Source of the DNA: Methanomassiliicoccales archaeon RumEn M1
GTDB taxonomy: Archaea; Thermoplasmatota; Thermoplasmata; Methanomassiliicoccales; Methanomassiliicoccaceae
Direction: 5' to 3'
DNA length: 64,000 nucleotides
NCBI GenBank assembly: GCA_001421185.1
Contig: LJKK01000055.1
Coordinates: 58,747 to 122,746 of the forward strand
Below the pieces are notes generated by a model. It was not told where the DNA came from. It made no database searches and was given only the letters and a program-made list of their open reading frames with translations. Position numbers and translations under genes: made by a program. Of this stretch, positions 25,980 to 34,544 are shown in pieces (position 1 is the first letter of the stretch; every line of letters begins with the position of its first letter).

Positions 25980-27847
25980 CCCATCCCCAGAGCTATGCGC
26001 GCCACCCACTCCGACGCGACCAGCGCGACGATGGCAATCACCAGGGCCACGATGTACATCTCATACCGTCCGATGATGTAGCCGACCAGCAGGACGATGG
26101 CGGCCGCCTCCAGGAGGATGATCATGATCAGCGTGGACGCGTCCATCACCTTCGGCGGGTCCTGGCGGTCCCACTCGATGCCCTTGAAGACGTCGATCTG
26201 CTCGACCGACACGACGTCGAGCTTGAGCGACGGCACGAGCTCTCCCTTGTAGTGGATCTCATCGATGCTCATGTACGCGCCCTTGTCGAGCACCAGGGAG
26301 GCGTAGGTGTCCGTCGTGGAAGGTCCTCCCCAGCCCACGGCCGTTTCTCCATTGTCCCATACCATCGCCAGGCCGTCCTGGGTCATGGTGTTCATGCTCC
26401 CGGAGTAGAGGGTCCAGTCCTTGACGTAGATGTACGGGGTGAAGATCACGTTCTCGGCGATGGCCGTGCCGTCGGCCGCGTAGATGCTGCCCTGACAGTA
26501 CAGGTCGAGCGACTGCGCGGAGATCTTGGTCACCCCGTCCTTCAGAAGCTCGCCGTGGTTGGTGTTGTACTGGCTGATCTGGTCGAGCGCCAGGACATAA
26601 AGAGCGTATGCCTGCTCCGGCGACACATTGACGTTGGTCAGGTGCGGTATGATCGACGACGGTGACAGCAGCATGTTACTCTGGTGCGCCTTGGCCGATA
26701 TGGTCCACATGACCTGGGCCGCACTGGCTGATTCATACAGCAGAGCGGTCAGCCGGTCCATGTATGATGCGTAAGCGGAGACGAGCTCCAGGGGAGCGTT
26801 GAGGGACGTCTGTACATCGGAGGAGCCGGTGATCTTGAAGTCCAACGTCGATGACGCGGACGCAGCGCCCTTCCAGTAGACGGAGACGCCGTCGCCCTGG
26901 GCGGTGATGTAACCGTATTCGTTGTCCTTGATTATGCCTGCGCTGCCCTTCACCGGCGCTGCGTCCTCCCCGACGGCGGAGACGAATGGGCCTCCGTACA
27001 CGCCCGGAGACAGTTTGTAGAATCCGGACGGCAGGGAGCCGACGTCATTGGCACCGAGCGACAGGGGCATTGATGCCGCTCCCGGCGCTATAGGCGTGAT
27101 GCTGCCCGTCGTGGTATAGGCCCAGATGGTCCGGGCGGTGTCCGGAGCGTCCTTGGTCGCCGTCTTGGTCAGATAGACTATGTTGCGGTCGGCCGATGCG
27201 GTCGCCAGGGTCATGAAGTCGAGAGCCAGGCGCTCATTGCACGCTCCGGTGCTGCCGCCGTTCCACGTAAGCTCGATGTTGAGCGGTCCGCCGTAACTGG
27301 TGGAGGACCAGGCGCTCTTGAGATCGGCCGACACGCGAACGGCCTCATCGAGGATCTCCTGCGTGTTGCGGTTGCCGTTGCCGATCGATTCGTAGATGCT
27401 GCTGTACTCCAGAATCGCGTCGGCGTCGAACACGGCCCCTTCGTACCACAGTGAACCGGCCCCGATCTCGGCCGCGCGGTTGAGATAGGCGGCCGACAGC
27501 TTCCACGTTTCCGTATCGGTCCGGACCAGGCTGGCCGAGATGCCGTAGATGTTGTACATATGCTCCGCGGATCGGAGCGCGTCCACATCCCTGGCATACG
27601 CCTTGACGGCATCATCGTTCCCGGCCGGCGGTGGCGAGACGCTCTTGTCCAGCGTCAGGTACTCGTACACTCCCGTCATCTGCGAGGTCACGGGCAACAC
27701 TCGAAGCCACCAGTAGATCGCCTGTTCCGTCCCCTCATCGAACCACGCCTTGGCCTCCGCCTCGTATGTTACGGCGGGGGACATTGATAGGGTGGCCAGC
27801 AGGGCCACCGACATGAGCGCAAATGCAGTTTTCGCGTATTTCTTCAT
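25976..27847 (-). CDS. Large exported protein with two C-terminal membrane helices
   Basis: This 623-residue protein starts with a signal peptide (KKYAKTAFALMSVALLATLS). The ectodomain (about 30-560) is rich in aromatic and small residues, with a helical first half (AYARDVDALRSAEHMYNIYG) and beta-rich later parts. It ends in two adjacent membrane helices (LIMIILLEAAAIVLLVGYII and YIVALVIAIVALVASEWVA). No domain is recognised. It is the largest exported product of the element and a candidate major envelope/spike protein. The ribosome site GGTGATG lies just ahead of the ATG, and the upstream gene ends 4 bases away. Confidence 0.6.
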   Translation of the reverse strand: MKKYAKTAFALMSVALLATLSMSPAVTYEAEAKAWFDEGTEQAIYWWLRVLPVTSQMTGVYEYLTLDKSVSPPPAGNDDAVKAYARDVDALRSAEHMYNIYGISASLVRTDTETWKLSAAYLNRAAEIGAGSLWYEGAVFDADAILEYSSIYESIGNGNRNTQEILDEAVRVSADLKSAWSSTSYGGPLNIELTWNGGSTGACNERLALDFMTLATASADRNIVYLTKTATKDAPDTARTIWAYTTTGSITPIAPGAASMPLSLGANDVGSLPSGFYKLSPGVYGGPFVSAVGEDAAPVKGSAGIIKDNEYGYITAQGDGVSVYWKGAASASSTLDFKITGSSDVQTSLNAPLELVSAYASYMDRLTALLYESASAAQVMWTISAKAHQSNMLLSPSSIIPHLTNVNVSPEQAYALYVLALDQISQYNTNHGELLKDGVTKISAQSLDLYCQGSIYAADGTAIAENVIFTPYIYVKDWTLYSGSMNTMTQDGLAMVWDNGETAVGWGGPSTTDTYASLVLDKGAYMSIDEIHYKGELVPSLKLDVVSVEQIDVFKGIEWDRQDPPKVMDASTLIMIILLEAAAIVLLVGYIIGRYEMYIVALVIAIVALVASEWVARIALGMG

Positions 27848-27851
27848 AACA

Positions 27852-28814
27852 TCACCATACCAGCAGTATGATCATCACTCCGATCGAGAGGATGGCACCG
27901 AGCAGCGCCCGGTAATCCCTGGTCGCAGCGTACAAGAGCCCGGCAACCACGGCAGCGAGGCCGAATATTATCCAGGGCAGGCCGATGTTGATCTCATTGT
28001 CATCCTTCGGCGGCGGCTCCGGGCCGTCCATCACGATCAGTTGAGCGTAAGACGCCGCTCCGCTGACTCCCGTCATCCTCAGGGAGAGCCGGTACACTCC
28101 CGGCTCGGCCTTGAGATCCGGCACCTTGCTCTCGCTGATCCCCACCGTGGTGCCGTCCAGGTCCTCCAGGGTCCAGGTGTACCGGGTGGCGGCGTCGTTC
28201 GATGAGCCGTATAGGGAGTCAACGACGATCGTCCCATTATTGGCGTGCGAGCTGAACCGCACCCAGGGGGCCTGGAGCGGACCGTCAACGACGGTGATTG
28301 TCCAGGTCAGCATCCGCTCGCCGGTGAGCGTCGCGTGGTACGTGCCGACGTCCCGGGGGACGCCGGTGACTATGCGATGCGTGGCATCATACGTCAGCCA
28401 GGAGACCACTTTGCCATTGGAGTCGGTCACGGTCAGCTTGGGGCTCGGACCGTTGTACGCCGCGTAACGGTACTCCTTGTTGCGCTGGACCTCCGTCACC
28501 GGTCCGGGCGAGTATATCCCGATGTGCTTCTCCAGCACGTAGGGTTCCCCGTCGGCCGGGATGATCACCGCCCGGACGTTGTACAGTCCGGGCTCCCATG
28601 TATGGCCGGTCGAGGAACCGGACCCGAACGAACCGTCGTCGAAGTCCCAACGGACCTCATGGCCTGCCGGCACCGAGACCGAGAGGGCGGCGTAGTTGCC
28701 GTTCTGATTGATGCCGATGCCCGCTGGCGCTGCCTCGGTCGTATCGACGGCGAGGCCGAGCAGCGAGGTGCTGAGGAGCAGCACGATCGCGAGCGTGGTG
28801 TAGAGCGATCTCAT
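27852..28814 (-). CDS. Exported PKD/Ig-domain protein with two C-terminal helices
   Basis: The start at 28814 (MRSLYTTLAIVLLLSTSLLG) follows GGGAG and gives a signal peptide. The first domain is PKD-like: EVRWDFDDGSFG, then THTWEPGLYNVRA-like strands. Two more Ig-like domains follow (to about 270), then a short PPPKDDNE linker and two membrane helices (IIFGLAAVVAGLLYAA; LLGAILSIGVMIILLVW). The C-terminal helix pair is shared in layout with the 278- and 623-residue proteins of the same block. It probably forms part of a surface complex anchored from the inside end. Confidence 0.65.
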   Translation of the reverse strand: MRSLYTTLAIVLLLSTSLLGLAVDTTEAAPAGIGINQNGNYAALSVSVPAGHEVRWDFDDGSFGSGSSTGHTWEPGLYNVRAVIIPADGEPYVLEKHIGIYSPGPVTEVQRNKEYRYAAYNGPSPKLTVTDSNGKVVSWLTYDATHRIVTGVPRDVGTYHATLTGERMLTWTITVVDGPLQAPWVRFSSHANNGTIVVDSLYGSSNDAATRYTWTLEDLDGTTVGISESKVPDLKAEPGVYRLSLRMTGVSGAASYAQLIVMDGPEPPPKDDNEINIGLPWIIFGLAAVVAGLLYAATRDYRALLGAILSIGVMIILLVW

Positions 28815-28819
28815 CTCCC

Positions 28820-30397
28820 TCACAGCACCACGTAAGTGATAGTTCCCTCCGCCGGGGTGTTGGTCAGGACCAGTTCCGGCACGACGGTAATGGTCCATTC
28901 CTCATATGCTTCAGGGTGCCCATCGCATACGAACGAGATCATGACGTCGTATTGGCCGGCCTCGATCGGGGTGCCCGATAGATCGTTGCCGATTAGGGAC
29001 AGCCATTCGGGGCCGCTGATGAGCGTCCAGACCACGTCCATATCAGCGGTGAGCAGGCAGGAGTACAGCTCGCCCGTGACGGCCTCGGTCGGCGAGATCG
29101 AGGTCATGGTGGGAGCGACTGCCGGCGGGGCCGCCAGGGACGGGACGGTGCAGATGGCGCCGACCGGGTACTGATCGCTGTAGCTCCTGACGCCGATGAT
29201 GCCGAACCGGGTGGGCTCCAGAGACACCACGAATATGGGCCTGCCGTGGGGGTACTCGATCGGCTCGCCGAACGTTATGGCGTCGCCGTCCACGGAGGCA
29301 AGGACGACGTGTGTCGTCGTCTCATAGGTGTCCGGGTCTTCGATCACATACGCCCAGACGAAATGGGAATCGTCCATCACGACCAGGCGAGGGAGATCTG
29401 CGTAGAAGGGGAACGTGACCGGCTCGCCGATGGAGATTGAAGTGCCGTCGATGGTGGCCACCTTGATCTCGACCTCCTCATCGTACGCCTGAGAGCATAT
29501 GACGAAGCGGTTGGCGTCCAGGACGGTGATGCTCGGGTCCTGCGCATAATATACGTCCTGGGTGACCATGAACGTGGTCGGCGAGCCGTATGTGACGGTG
29601 TTGCCGGTGACGGTGGCCACCATGGCGGTGCCCATGTTGGGCGCGTTCGGGGTGGTGGCGGTGTAGTAGACCAGGAAGTGATCGGCGTCCAGGGAGGCGA
29701 TCATGGCGTCCTTCGCGCCGCTGAACACGCTAGACTCGCCAACGGTTATGTCGTCGCCGTTGACGGTACAGACGACGGAGTGCATGTACGAGTCGTAATA
29801 ATCGATGTACGACAGGACGAATCGATCGGCGTCCAGGGCGGCGATGCGAGCGCTATAATCTCTGATGCGGATCTGCGGATCCAAGGTATGCTTGGGGCCC
29901 ACGGTGAACTGGTTCTCGCCATCGATGGTCAGTATTCTCAGGTCGATGACCGCATCGTCAGCGAAGAGATAGGCTTTGTAAGCCATGGACACGGCGCGGG
30001 ACTCGTCCAGCAATATCAGCCCTGCGCCGTCCGGTCCGCGAGACCCCCATTCGGTGTCGTACTCGGACTGGTACAGGGGCTGGGTCTCACCAAGGATGGC
30101 CGTGTCGCCGCTAGTGGTGATGGCGAGGCCATGAACGTACCCGTCATCATATTTGTAGGCGGTCCCGATCACTCTGGACGGGTCCTTGGAATCTATCGAT
30201 AGCGTACCTATGTCCACGTCATCGATCCCCAGGTCGGTGTAAGAGATCGGGTCGCCGATCAGTATGTCCGCCTCGGTCTCTGCTCTCACCTGCTGGCTGG
30301 CCGGGCCGACCAGCAGGGCAATGCTGCTCGCCACTAGGACGGCGGCCATGAAAACGGTGAGCGCCCAATGCGCTCCGATGGTGGATGGTCGAGTCAT
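28820..30397 (-). CDS. Exported protein with putative 6-7-blade beta-propeller and C-terminal tag
   Basis: The start MTRPSTIGAHW at 30397 follows GAGGGGT; residues 12-35 are a signal segment. From about 55 to 400 a unit of about 55 residues recurs, with core LDADRFVLSY, LDADHFLVYY, LDANRFVICS, MDDSHFVWAY and LEPTRFGIIG, each followed by a dGd-iT-Ge strand. That is the spacing of propeller blades. An Ig-like domain follows and the protein ends in the 22-residue tag (PELVLTNTPAEGTITYVVL). There is no C-terminal membrane helix. A receptor- or glycan-binding role is inferred from the fold alone. Confidence 0.6.
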   Translation of the reverse strand: MTRPSTIGAHWALTVFMAAVLVASSIALLVGPASQQVRAETEADILIGDPISYTDLGIDDVDIGTLSIDSKDPSRVIGTAYKYDDGYVHGLAITTSGDTAILGETQPLYQSEYDTEWGSRGPDGAGLILLDESRAVSMAYKAYLFADDAVIDLRILTIDGENQFTVGPKHTLDPQIRIRDYSARIAALDADRFVLSYIDYYDSYMHSVVCTVNGDDITVGESSVFSGAKDAMIASLDADHFLVYYTATTPNAPNMGTAMVATVTGNTVTYGSPTTFMVTQDVYYAQDPSITVLDANRFVICSQAYDEEVEIKVATIDGTSISIGEPVTFPFYADLPRLVVMDDSHFVWAYVIEDPDTYETTTHVVLASVDGDAITFGEPIEYPHGRPIFVVSLEPTRFGIIGVRSYSDQYPVGAICTVPSLAAPPAVAPTMTSISPTEAVTGELYSCLLTADMDVVWTLISGPEWLSLIGNDLSGTPIEAGQYDVMISFVCDGHPEAYEEWTITVVPELVLTNTPAEGTITYVVL

Positions 30398-30408
30398 TTT
30401 GTGACCCC

Positions 30409-31332
30409 TCACTGCACCACGTAGGCGATAGCTCCCGCCGCAGGGCTGTTGGTCAGGACCAGTTGCGGCACGACGTTCAATGTGAATGACTTGCTCTGGC
30501 TGATGTGGTTCGGCGCGGTCAGCAGCACGCTCACTTCATACACCCCGGCGGTCGGAGGTACGCCGGAGACCATACCTCCGTTGACCTTTATCCAGGACGT
30601 TCCTGCTCCCGATACGGTGATCGAGACGTCGGGCGTAGTGCTGAGCTGATGAGACCAGTACGTGCCAGCGGCGAGGTTGCCGGTTGGCGGCGCGGTGTAC
30701 TGGATATTGTTCGCCGACCACTGCGCCTTGAGCGTCACATCCTTGGTGGGCACGGTGGAGGAGGAGACCTTGGTCGTTCCGTCGTACCAGCCCAGGAAGG
30801 TGTATCCGGCCTTCGTGGGGGTTGGCAGCGTTCCGTACGGGTCTCCGACCGCTACTTGTCTGGACGGGACGAAGGAGCCACCGTCGGAGTTGAAGGTGAC
30901 GATATACGGTGCTTGCACGACGTTGATGGTCCAAGTGACCTCATGAAAGAGGCCGGGCTGAGCTTGATGGAATAACCTTACCCAGATCACATGTTGGCCC
31001 GGTGAATCCCAGGTGGCGGTGAACAGTAATTTTGGATTAGAGCTATCACCAGCTGCAAAGCTGACGTTGGGGATGACGGCAGGATTCTTCCCGTCCACTG
31101 TCACGGCCCATATGTGGCCCGGTTCAGCTTTCCCCCAATTAACGGTGGGGATATTTGCTGACGTGATCGTCCCTGGCAGGTAGTTCAGAAGGTTAACGCT
31201 ATACTGCTGACCGACCTCTATGGAGGTCGGTACACCTGGTAAGTCGGCCCCCATTGCGGTGGGCGTCATGGCGATGCCCGCAGAGACCATCAACAGCATA
31301 ACGGCCGTTACTGCGAATAGTTTGGTTTTCAG
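30409..31332 (-). CDS. Exported Ig/InlB-repeat protein, probable CTG start
   Basis: The first ATG (31299) lies inside the signal peptide. Reading from CTG at 31332 gives (L/M)KTKLFAVTAVMLLMVSAG, a proper signal peptide, preceded by GGGGGCGATG. The CTG overlaps the upstream stop as CTGA, like the ATGA junctions elsewhere in this operon. The protein has an Ig-like N-terminal domain, an InlB B-repeat/Flg_new unit (YTFLGWYDGTTK, then VTLKAQWSA, about 150-205), another Ig-like domain, and the C-terminal tag (PQLVLTNSPAAGAIAYVVQ). It has no membrane anchor. Confidence 0.6.
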   Translation of the reverse strand: MKTKLFAVTAVMLLMVSAGIAMTPTAMGADLPGVPTSIEVGQQYSVNLLNYLPGTITSANIPTVNWGKAEPGHIWAVTVDGKNPAVIPNVSFAAGDSSNPKLLFTATWDSPGQHVIWVRLFHQAQPGLFHEVTWTINVVQAPYIVTFNSDGGSFVPSRQVAVGDPYGTLPTPTKAGYTFLGWYDGTTKVSSSTVPTKDVTLKAQWSANNIQYTAPPTGNLAAGTYWSHQLSTTPDVSITVSGAGTSWIKVNGGMVSGVPPTAGVYEVSVLLTAPNHISQSKSFTLNVVPQLVLTNSPAAGAIAYVVQ

Positions 31333-31430
31333 TTCATCGCCCCCGATCGGTTATGGGTCTGCTTACAGGCGTAGTGAAGGATGGCGAGGGCGGCCAGCGC
31401 CCCCGCCATGGTGAAGATGTTTCGGCTCAT
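31329..31430 (-). CDS. 33-residue small hydrophobic protein
   Basis: MSRNIFTMAGALAALAILHY begins a 33-residue frame starting 3 bases after the stop of the 278-residue gene. One short hydrophobic stretch (residues 6-20) precedes a cysteine and a polar end (KQTHNRSGAMN). Its TGA overlaps the CTG start of the next gene. The tight fit between two coupled genes supports translation. It may be a membrane peptide, or just a coupling leader. Confidence 0.5.
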   Translation of the reverse strand: MSRNIFTMAGALAALAILHYACKQTHNRSGAMN

Positions 31431-31432
31431 GC

Positions 31433-32269
31433 TCAGATCACCCCGAACTTGAGCAGAGCGGCGATCACGAGCAGAGCGATGCCTACTATGAGCACGACCG
31501 GATGGCGGACACCGATGGCGAAGACCGCGATGACGATGCCGCCCGCGATGCCTAACGTTAAGGCTCCATACTGCTCAAAGAACTCGCCGATGCCAGCAGT
31601 GATGTTGTCCTTCGAGTCGGTGCCGTTGGGGTCCTCATCGTCGATAGGATCCTCATCGTCCGGGTCCGGGATCACAGACGCGTTCTGGAACTGAGCGTAG
31701 GCCGTCACGGCTCTATCGAGCGGGATGGTCCAGTCGAACGGCACGGTGAACTCCGCGTCCGCATAGTATCCCAAGAACTCGTGCCCCTTCCAGATGGGAT
31801 CATCGGGCTGCTCGGGCGCAGTGCCCTTGGTGGCGTAGACCTTCTCCATCTGAGGCGCTCCCTCAGGCGCGACGATCTCGACGTAGGGCTTGCCCATGAT
31901 GGTCATCCGGTAGTAGCCCCAGTCCTCCGAGAAACCCTCGTAGGTGTTGGTCACATGCTGGACCACGATGTAGGTCCCATACTCCTCGTAAGTGTGCCGG
32001 GGATTCCACTCGGTAGATCGAGGACTGCCGTCGCCGAAATCCCATTCTATAGTCTGGGCCTGGTTTCCGACCTCGGGATCATAGACGTACTGGAACTGAA
32101 TGACGGTCCCCCACATCTCTCCCCAGTCGATGATCTCATTCTCGGGGATGTCCGTCCATGGATCTCCCGTCTCGGCGCTCACCGTCGGGATGCAGGCGGC
32201 CAGAAGGGCCAGGGCTGCAACGATGGCGAGGGCCCCGCAGGGTTGTAGTCTTGTCTTAGCTGATGACAT
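31433..32269 (-). CDS. Exported PKD/InlB-repeat protein, lipobox-like signal, two C-terminal helices
   Basis: The signal segment ends in ALLAACIPT, which looks like a lipobox with cysteine near residue 25. A PKD domain follows (TIEWDFGDGSPRS, then HTYEEYGTYIVV), then an InlB-like unit (GHEFLGYYADAEFTVP), an acidic linker (DPDDEDPIDDEDPNG), and two membrane helices (LGIAGGIVIAVFAIG and VVLIVGIALLVIAALL). The start overlaps the end of the upstream gene by 14 bases. It is the third protein of the block with a C-terminal helix pair. Confidence 0.65.
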   Translation of the reverse strand: MSSAKTRLQPCGALAIVAALALLAACIPTVSAETGDPWTDIPENEIIDWGEMWGTVIQFQYVYDPEVGNQAQTIEWDFGDGSPRSTEWNPRHTYEEYGTYIVVQHVTNTYEGFSEDWGYYRMTIMGKPYVEIVAPEGAPQMEKVYATKGTAPEQPDDPIWKGHEFLGYYADAEFTVPFDWTIPLDRAVTAYAQFQNASVIPDPDDEDPIDDEDPNGTDSKDNITAGIGEFFEQYGALTLGIAGGIVIAVFAIGVRHPVVLIVGIALLVIAALLKFGVI

Positions 32270-32936
32270 AAGCGATAGCTCCTGCGCTGGGCGAGTTGGT
32301 CACTGACAGAACGGGCACGACCTCGAAGGAAACGACGAGGTCCTCGGACTCACCATAACTGCTGGTGGCCGTCAGGTAGATCGTGACGGTGCCTGTCTGG
32401 GTCGGCACACCGGTCACCTTGCCGGTGGCGGTGTCGAGGGTCAGACCGTCAGGCAGAGTCTTGCCCTCGGTGACAGACCAAGTGAACGTCCCCATGCCGG
32501 TCACGGCGGGGGTCATGGAGACGCTTGAGCCGATCACGATGTTAGGGTGAGAGCCGGAGGCCGCCGCGTTCTCGACGATGGTGAAGGTGATCGGGATGAA
32601 GATCTCCTGATGCGGGTTCTCGCTGGTACACTTCAGGACGACATCATAGGTCGAGCCGGGAGTGGCCGCTGTGGGGATGTTGACGTTCAGGGTGCCGGCG
32701 GAGAAGGTTCCCCAGGTGCCTCCGGTCCCGCCGCTCGGCCCCTGCTCATGTATGACCGTTGTCACCGTCAGCTGGGATGGGAACGTCGGCTTGTAGGTGT
32801 ACATCATCCCCGGTGCGATGTCGATCATGGTAGGCGTGCCATAGTCGGAGGCCTTCGCCTCCGCGGATGGTGCCATCGAACATGCGATCATGACGACGCA
32901 CAGCGACGCCGCCATCAACATGCTGTACTTTTTCAA
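32256..32936 (-). CDS. Exported Ig-domain protein, first gene of the surface block
   Basis: The signal peptide reads LKKYSMLMAASLCVVMIACS, so the start is TTG at 32936 or ATG at 32921; a longer frame from 33020 is unlikely. Two Ig-like beta domains follow, the second of the 'putative Ig' type (LPDGLTLDTATGKVTGVPTQ, a hallmark of that fold). It ends in the shared tag (PVLSVTNSPSAGAIAYVIS) without a membrane anchor. The 108 bases upstream hold a hairpin-plus-T-run, so this gene may begin a separate transcript. Confidence 0.65.
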   Translation of the reverse strand: MKKYSMLMAASLCVVMIACSMAPSAEAKASDYGTPTMIDIAPGMMYTYKPTFPSQLTVTTVIHEQGPSGGTGGTWGTFSAGTLNVNIPTAATPGSTYDVVLKCTSENPHQEIFIPITFTIVENAAASGSHPNIVIGSSVSMTPAVTGMGTFTWSVTEGKTLPDGLTLDTATGKVTGVPTQTGTVTIYLTATSSYGESEDLVVSFEVVPVLSVTNSPSAGAIAYVIS

Positions 32937-33000
32937 ACCTCTAATGTGATCAAGACCTGCCGGAGCTCGGCGCTTATGCTCGTCTCCGGCGTGATGAAAA

Positions 33001-33032
33001 AGGTTTAGGGAGTCATACATCCAGCGAAACCT
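33001..33032 (-). terminator. Hairpin with T-run between the two leftward gene blocks
   Basis: AGGTTT (33001-33006) pairs with AAACCT (33027-33032). On the minus strand the stem is followed by TTTTC. It lies after the RHH gene stop and before the exported block, a sensible boundary between early-type and structural-type transcripts. The stem is short and the loop is 20 bases, so support is modest. Confidence 0.3.
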
Positions 33033-33044
33033 AAGGAATGGGTT

Positions 33045-33260
33045 TTAGTCGGACCTCCTCGATCTGGCGAACTCCTCGGCGATGAGCTCGATAGCACGCT
33101 CCACGATCTCCTGTTTGGGGATGCCGGTGAGTATCCTCATCTGATCGAGCAGGTTAGCGGCGCGAGGTGAAATCATGTAGAGTCGATACACCTTCTCCTC
33201 TCCCTTCCTTGCCTTCTCGACCATGGGCTCCATGGAGAGAGTGAGCTGTATGCCGGTCAC
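33045..33260 (-). CDS. Small ribbon-helix-helix-like protein
   Basis: This 71-residue protein has a basic N-terminal strand region (GEEKVYRLYMISPRAANLLD) and two helices (MRILTGIPKQEIVERAIELI), the order expected of a ribbon-helix-helix DNA binder. It overlaps the serine recombinase stop by 4 bases. It could assist recombination or repress its own operon. Confidence 0.55.
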   Translation of the reverse strand: MTGIQLTLSMEPMVEKARKGEEKVYRLYMISPRAANLLDQMRILTGIPKQEIVERAIELIAEEFARSRRSD

Positions 33261-34054
33261 GAGTCTCCGTCCCTCAGCTCGATGTTTGCGCTCTCGCCCT
33301 CGAAGGCCGCTCCCTCGCAGGTGTCGGATAACTGTAGTTTGCCGACATCCCTCTTTTCCGCCTGTTTGTTTATAAGCGGAGCACCCCGTAGTTTATCGAC
33401 ACCCCCGTAGAGGTCGAGGTAGCCGTACAGGGTCGAGCGCGGCACCCCTAGCCGCTCGGCGAGCCTTCGCACGGGGATGTCGGGCTCCTCGGCGAGGACC
33501 GCCCGGATCTGCGCCTCGGTGATGGGGCGCTTCCGCTTCCCTTTGACCTCGGTGCCGCGACGGGGACGGCCGAAGGGGCGGCCGGACTTGGTGCCCACGC
33601 GCTTGGCCTTCTCCACGCCCTCCTTGACCCTCGACACGATCATCTCCCGCTCCCAGTCTGCCGTGGCGCTGATTATTCGTCGGACCATCTTCCGGGACGG
33701 GTCTTCGTTGAAGGTGTCTATGCCCTGGTCGAAGGCGATGAGGCCGACCCGCTGGCTCTCTAGCTCAAGGATGATGCTCTCCATGTTGACCAGGGAGCGC
33801 ATCATGCGGTCGAGCTTGGTCACCAGGATGACGTCGAACTTTGGCCTCGTCCGGCGTCCGTCCTTGTGGATGCCGGCGTCGGCCATCATGCGGTCGAGAT
33901 CGGGGCGGGAATCGTCCTTTCCGCTGGCGTGGTCCTCGTAGTAGCCGAACACCTCCCAGCCCTGCATCCTGGCATACTCGATCAGACGCAGCTTCTGGCC
34001 GGTGGTGTCCTGCTCCTTGGTGCTGACGCGAGCGTACAGCGCGGCCCTGGTCAT
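33257..34054 (-). CDS. Serine recombinase (resolvase/invertase family)
   Basis: The N-terminal catalytic domain starts RAALYARVSTKEQ with the nucleophile serine near residue 11, then an acidic EDHASGKDDSRPDLDRM region and the VTKLDRMMRSL motif with conserved arginines. A long helix (to about 150) leads to a basic hinge (GRPFGRPRRG) and a C-terminal helix-turn-helix (VRRLAERLGVPRSTLYGYL). At 265 residues it is a small resolvase rather than a large integrase. It may resolve multimers or invert DNA in the element, separately from the tyrosine integrase. Confidence 0.88.
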   Translation of the reverse strand: MTRAALYARVSTKEQDTTGQKLRLIEYARMQGWEVFGYYEDHASGKDDSRPDLDRMMADAGIHKDGRRTRPKFDVILVTKLDRMMRSLVNMESIILELESQRVGLIAFDQGIDTFNEDPSRKMVRRIISATADWEREMIVSRVKEGVEKAKRVGTKSGRPFGRPRRGTEVKGKRKRPITEAQIRAVLAEEPDIPVRRLAERLGVPRSTLYGYLDLYGGVDKLRGAPLINKQAEKRDVGKLQLSDTCEGAAFEGESANIELRDGDS

Positions 34055-34290
34055 CGCCGCTCCCTCCTCTCAGCCATCAAGCGGGAGATCTGCTCCTGCA
34101 CGTCACGGAGGCAGCCAGCTGACCAATAGGTCAGGTCGGCCGGGAAGAAGACATATTGCCGCCAAGGCGAGTGCCACTCGATCGTTCCCAGCTCGACGTC
34201 GTAGTGAACGGACATGACGCGATAGATCTCCGTCTTGCGGCCGGGGCGCGGGACCGGCTCGAAGCGGATATGGCTCTCAGTGCTTGACAT
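34051..34290 (-). CDS. Small protein, unknown
   Basis: The start MSSTESHIRFEP at 34290 has GGGAGGGAG upstream and overlaps the preceding gene by 14 bases. The 79 residues include an aromatic-rich WHSPWRQYVFFPADLTYW segment and a basic end. The stop overlaps the serine recombinase start (ATGA). No family is recognised. Confidence 0.5.
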   Translation of the reverse strand: MSSTESHIRFEPVPRPGRKTEIYRVMSVHYDVELGTIEWHSPWRQYVFFPADLTYWSAGCLRDVQEQISRLMAERRERR

Positions 34291-34543
34291 ACTCCCTCCC
34301 CCGGTGCGAGGTGCGTATGCGCTCGATGTGCGCCACCACGGCCAGCTCCAGGCCGGTGGCCTCAAGGATTGATTCCCGCGTCATAGCCAGGGCTTCCCAG
34401 ATGGCCGGAAAGTGTTGCATGGGGATGCCGGTCGTCTCCAGCTCCTGACGGAGCGCTGCCTCCAGGCAGGCATCATAGAGGGCACAGTCAGCGCATCGGT
34501 CATCGTCATGATGCTGGCCATAGCAGGCTGGACGAGCGCCCAT
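34277..34543 (-). CDS. Small cysteine-containing protein, unknown
   Basis: The start at 34543 (MGARPACYGQ) is set by a perfect GGAGGTGA six bases upstream; a start 10 codons earlier is less likely. Cysteines C7, C17, C20 and C25 (CADCALYDAC) could bind a metal. The rest is helical. It is part of the tiny-gene chain. Confidence 0.55.
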   Translation of the reverse strand: MGARPACYGQHHDDDRCADCALYDACLEAALRQELETTGIPMQHFPAIWEALAMTRESILEATGLELAVVAHIERIRTSHRGREYVKH

Positions 34544-34544
34544 G

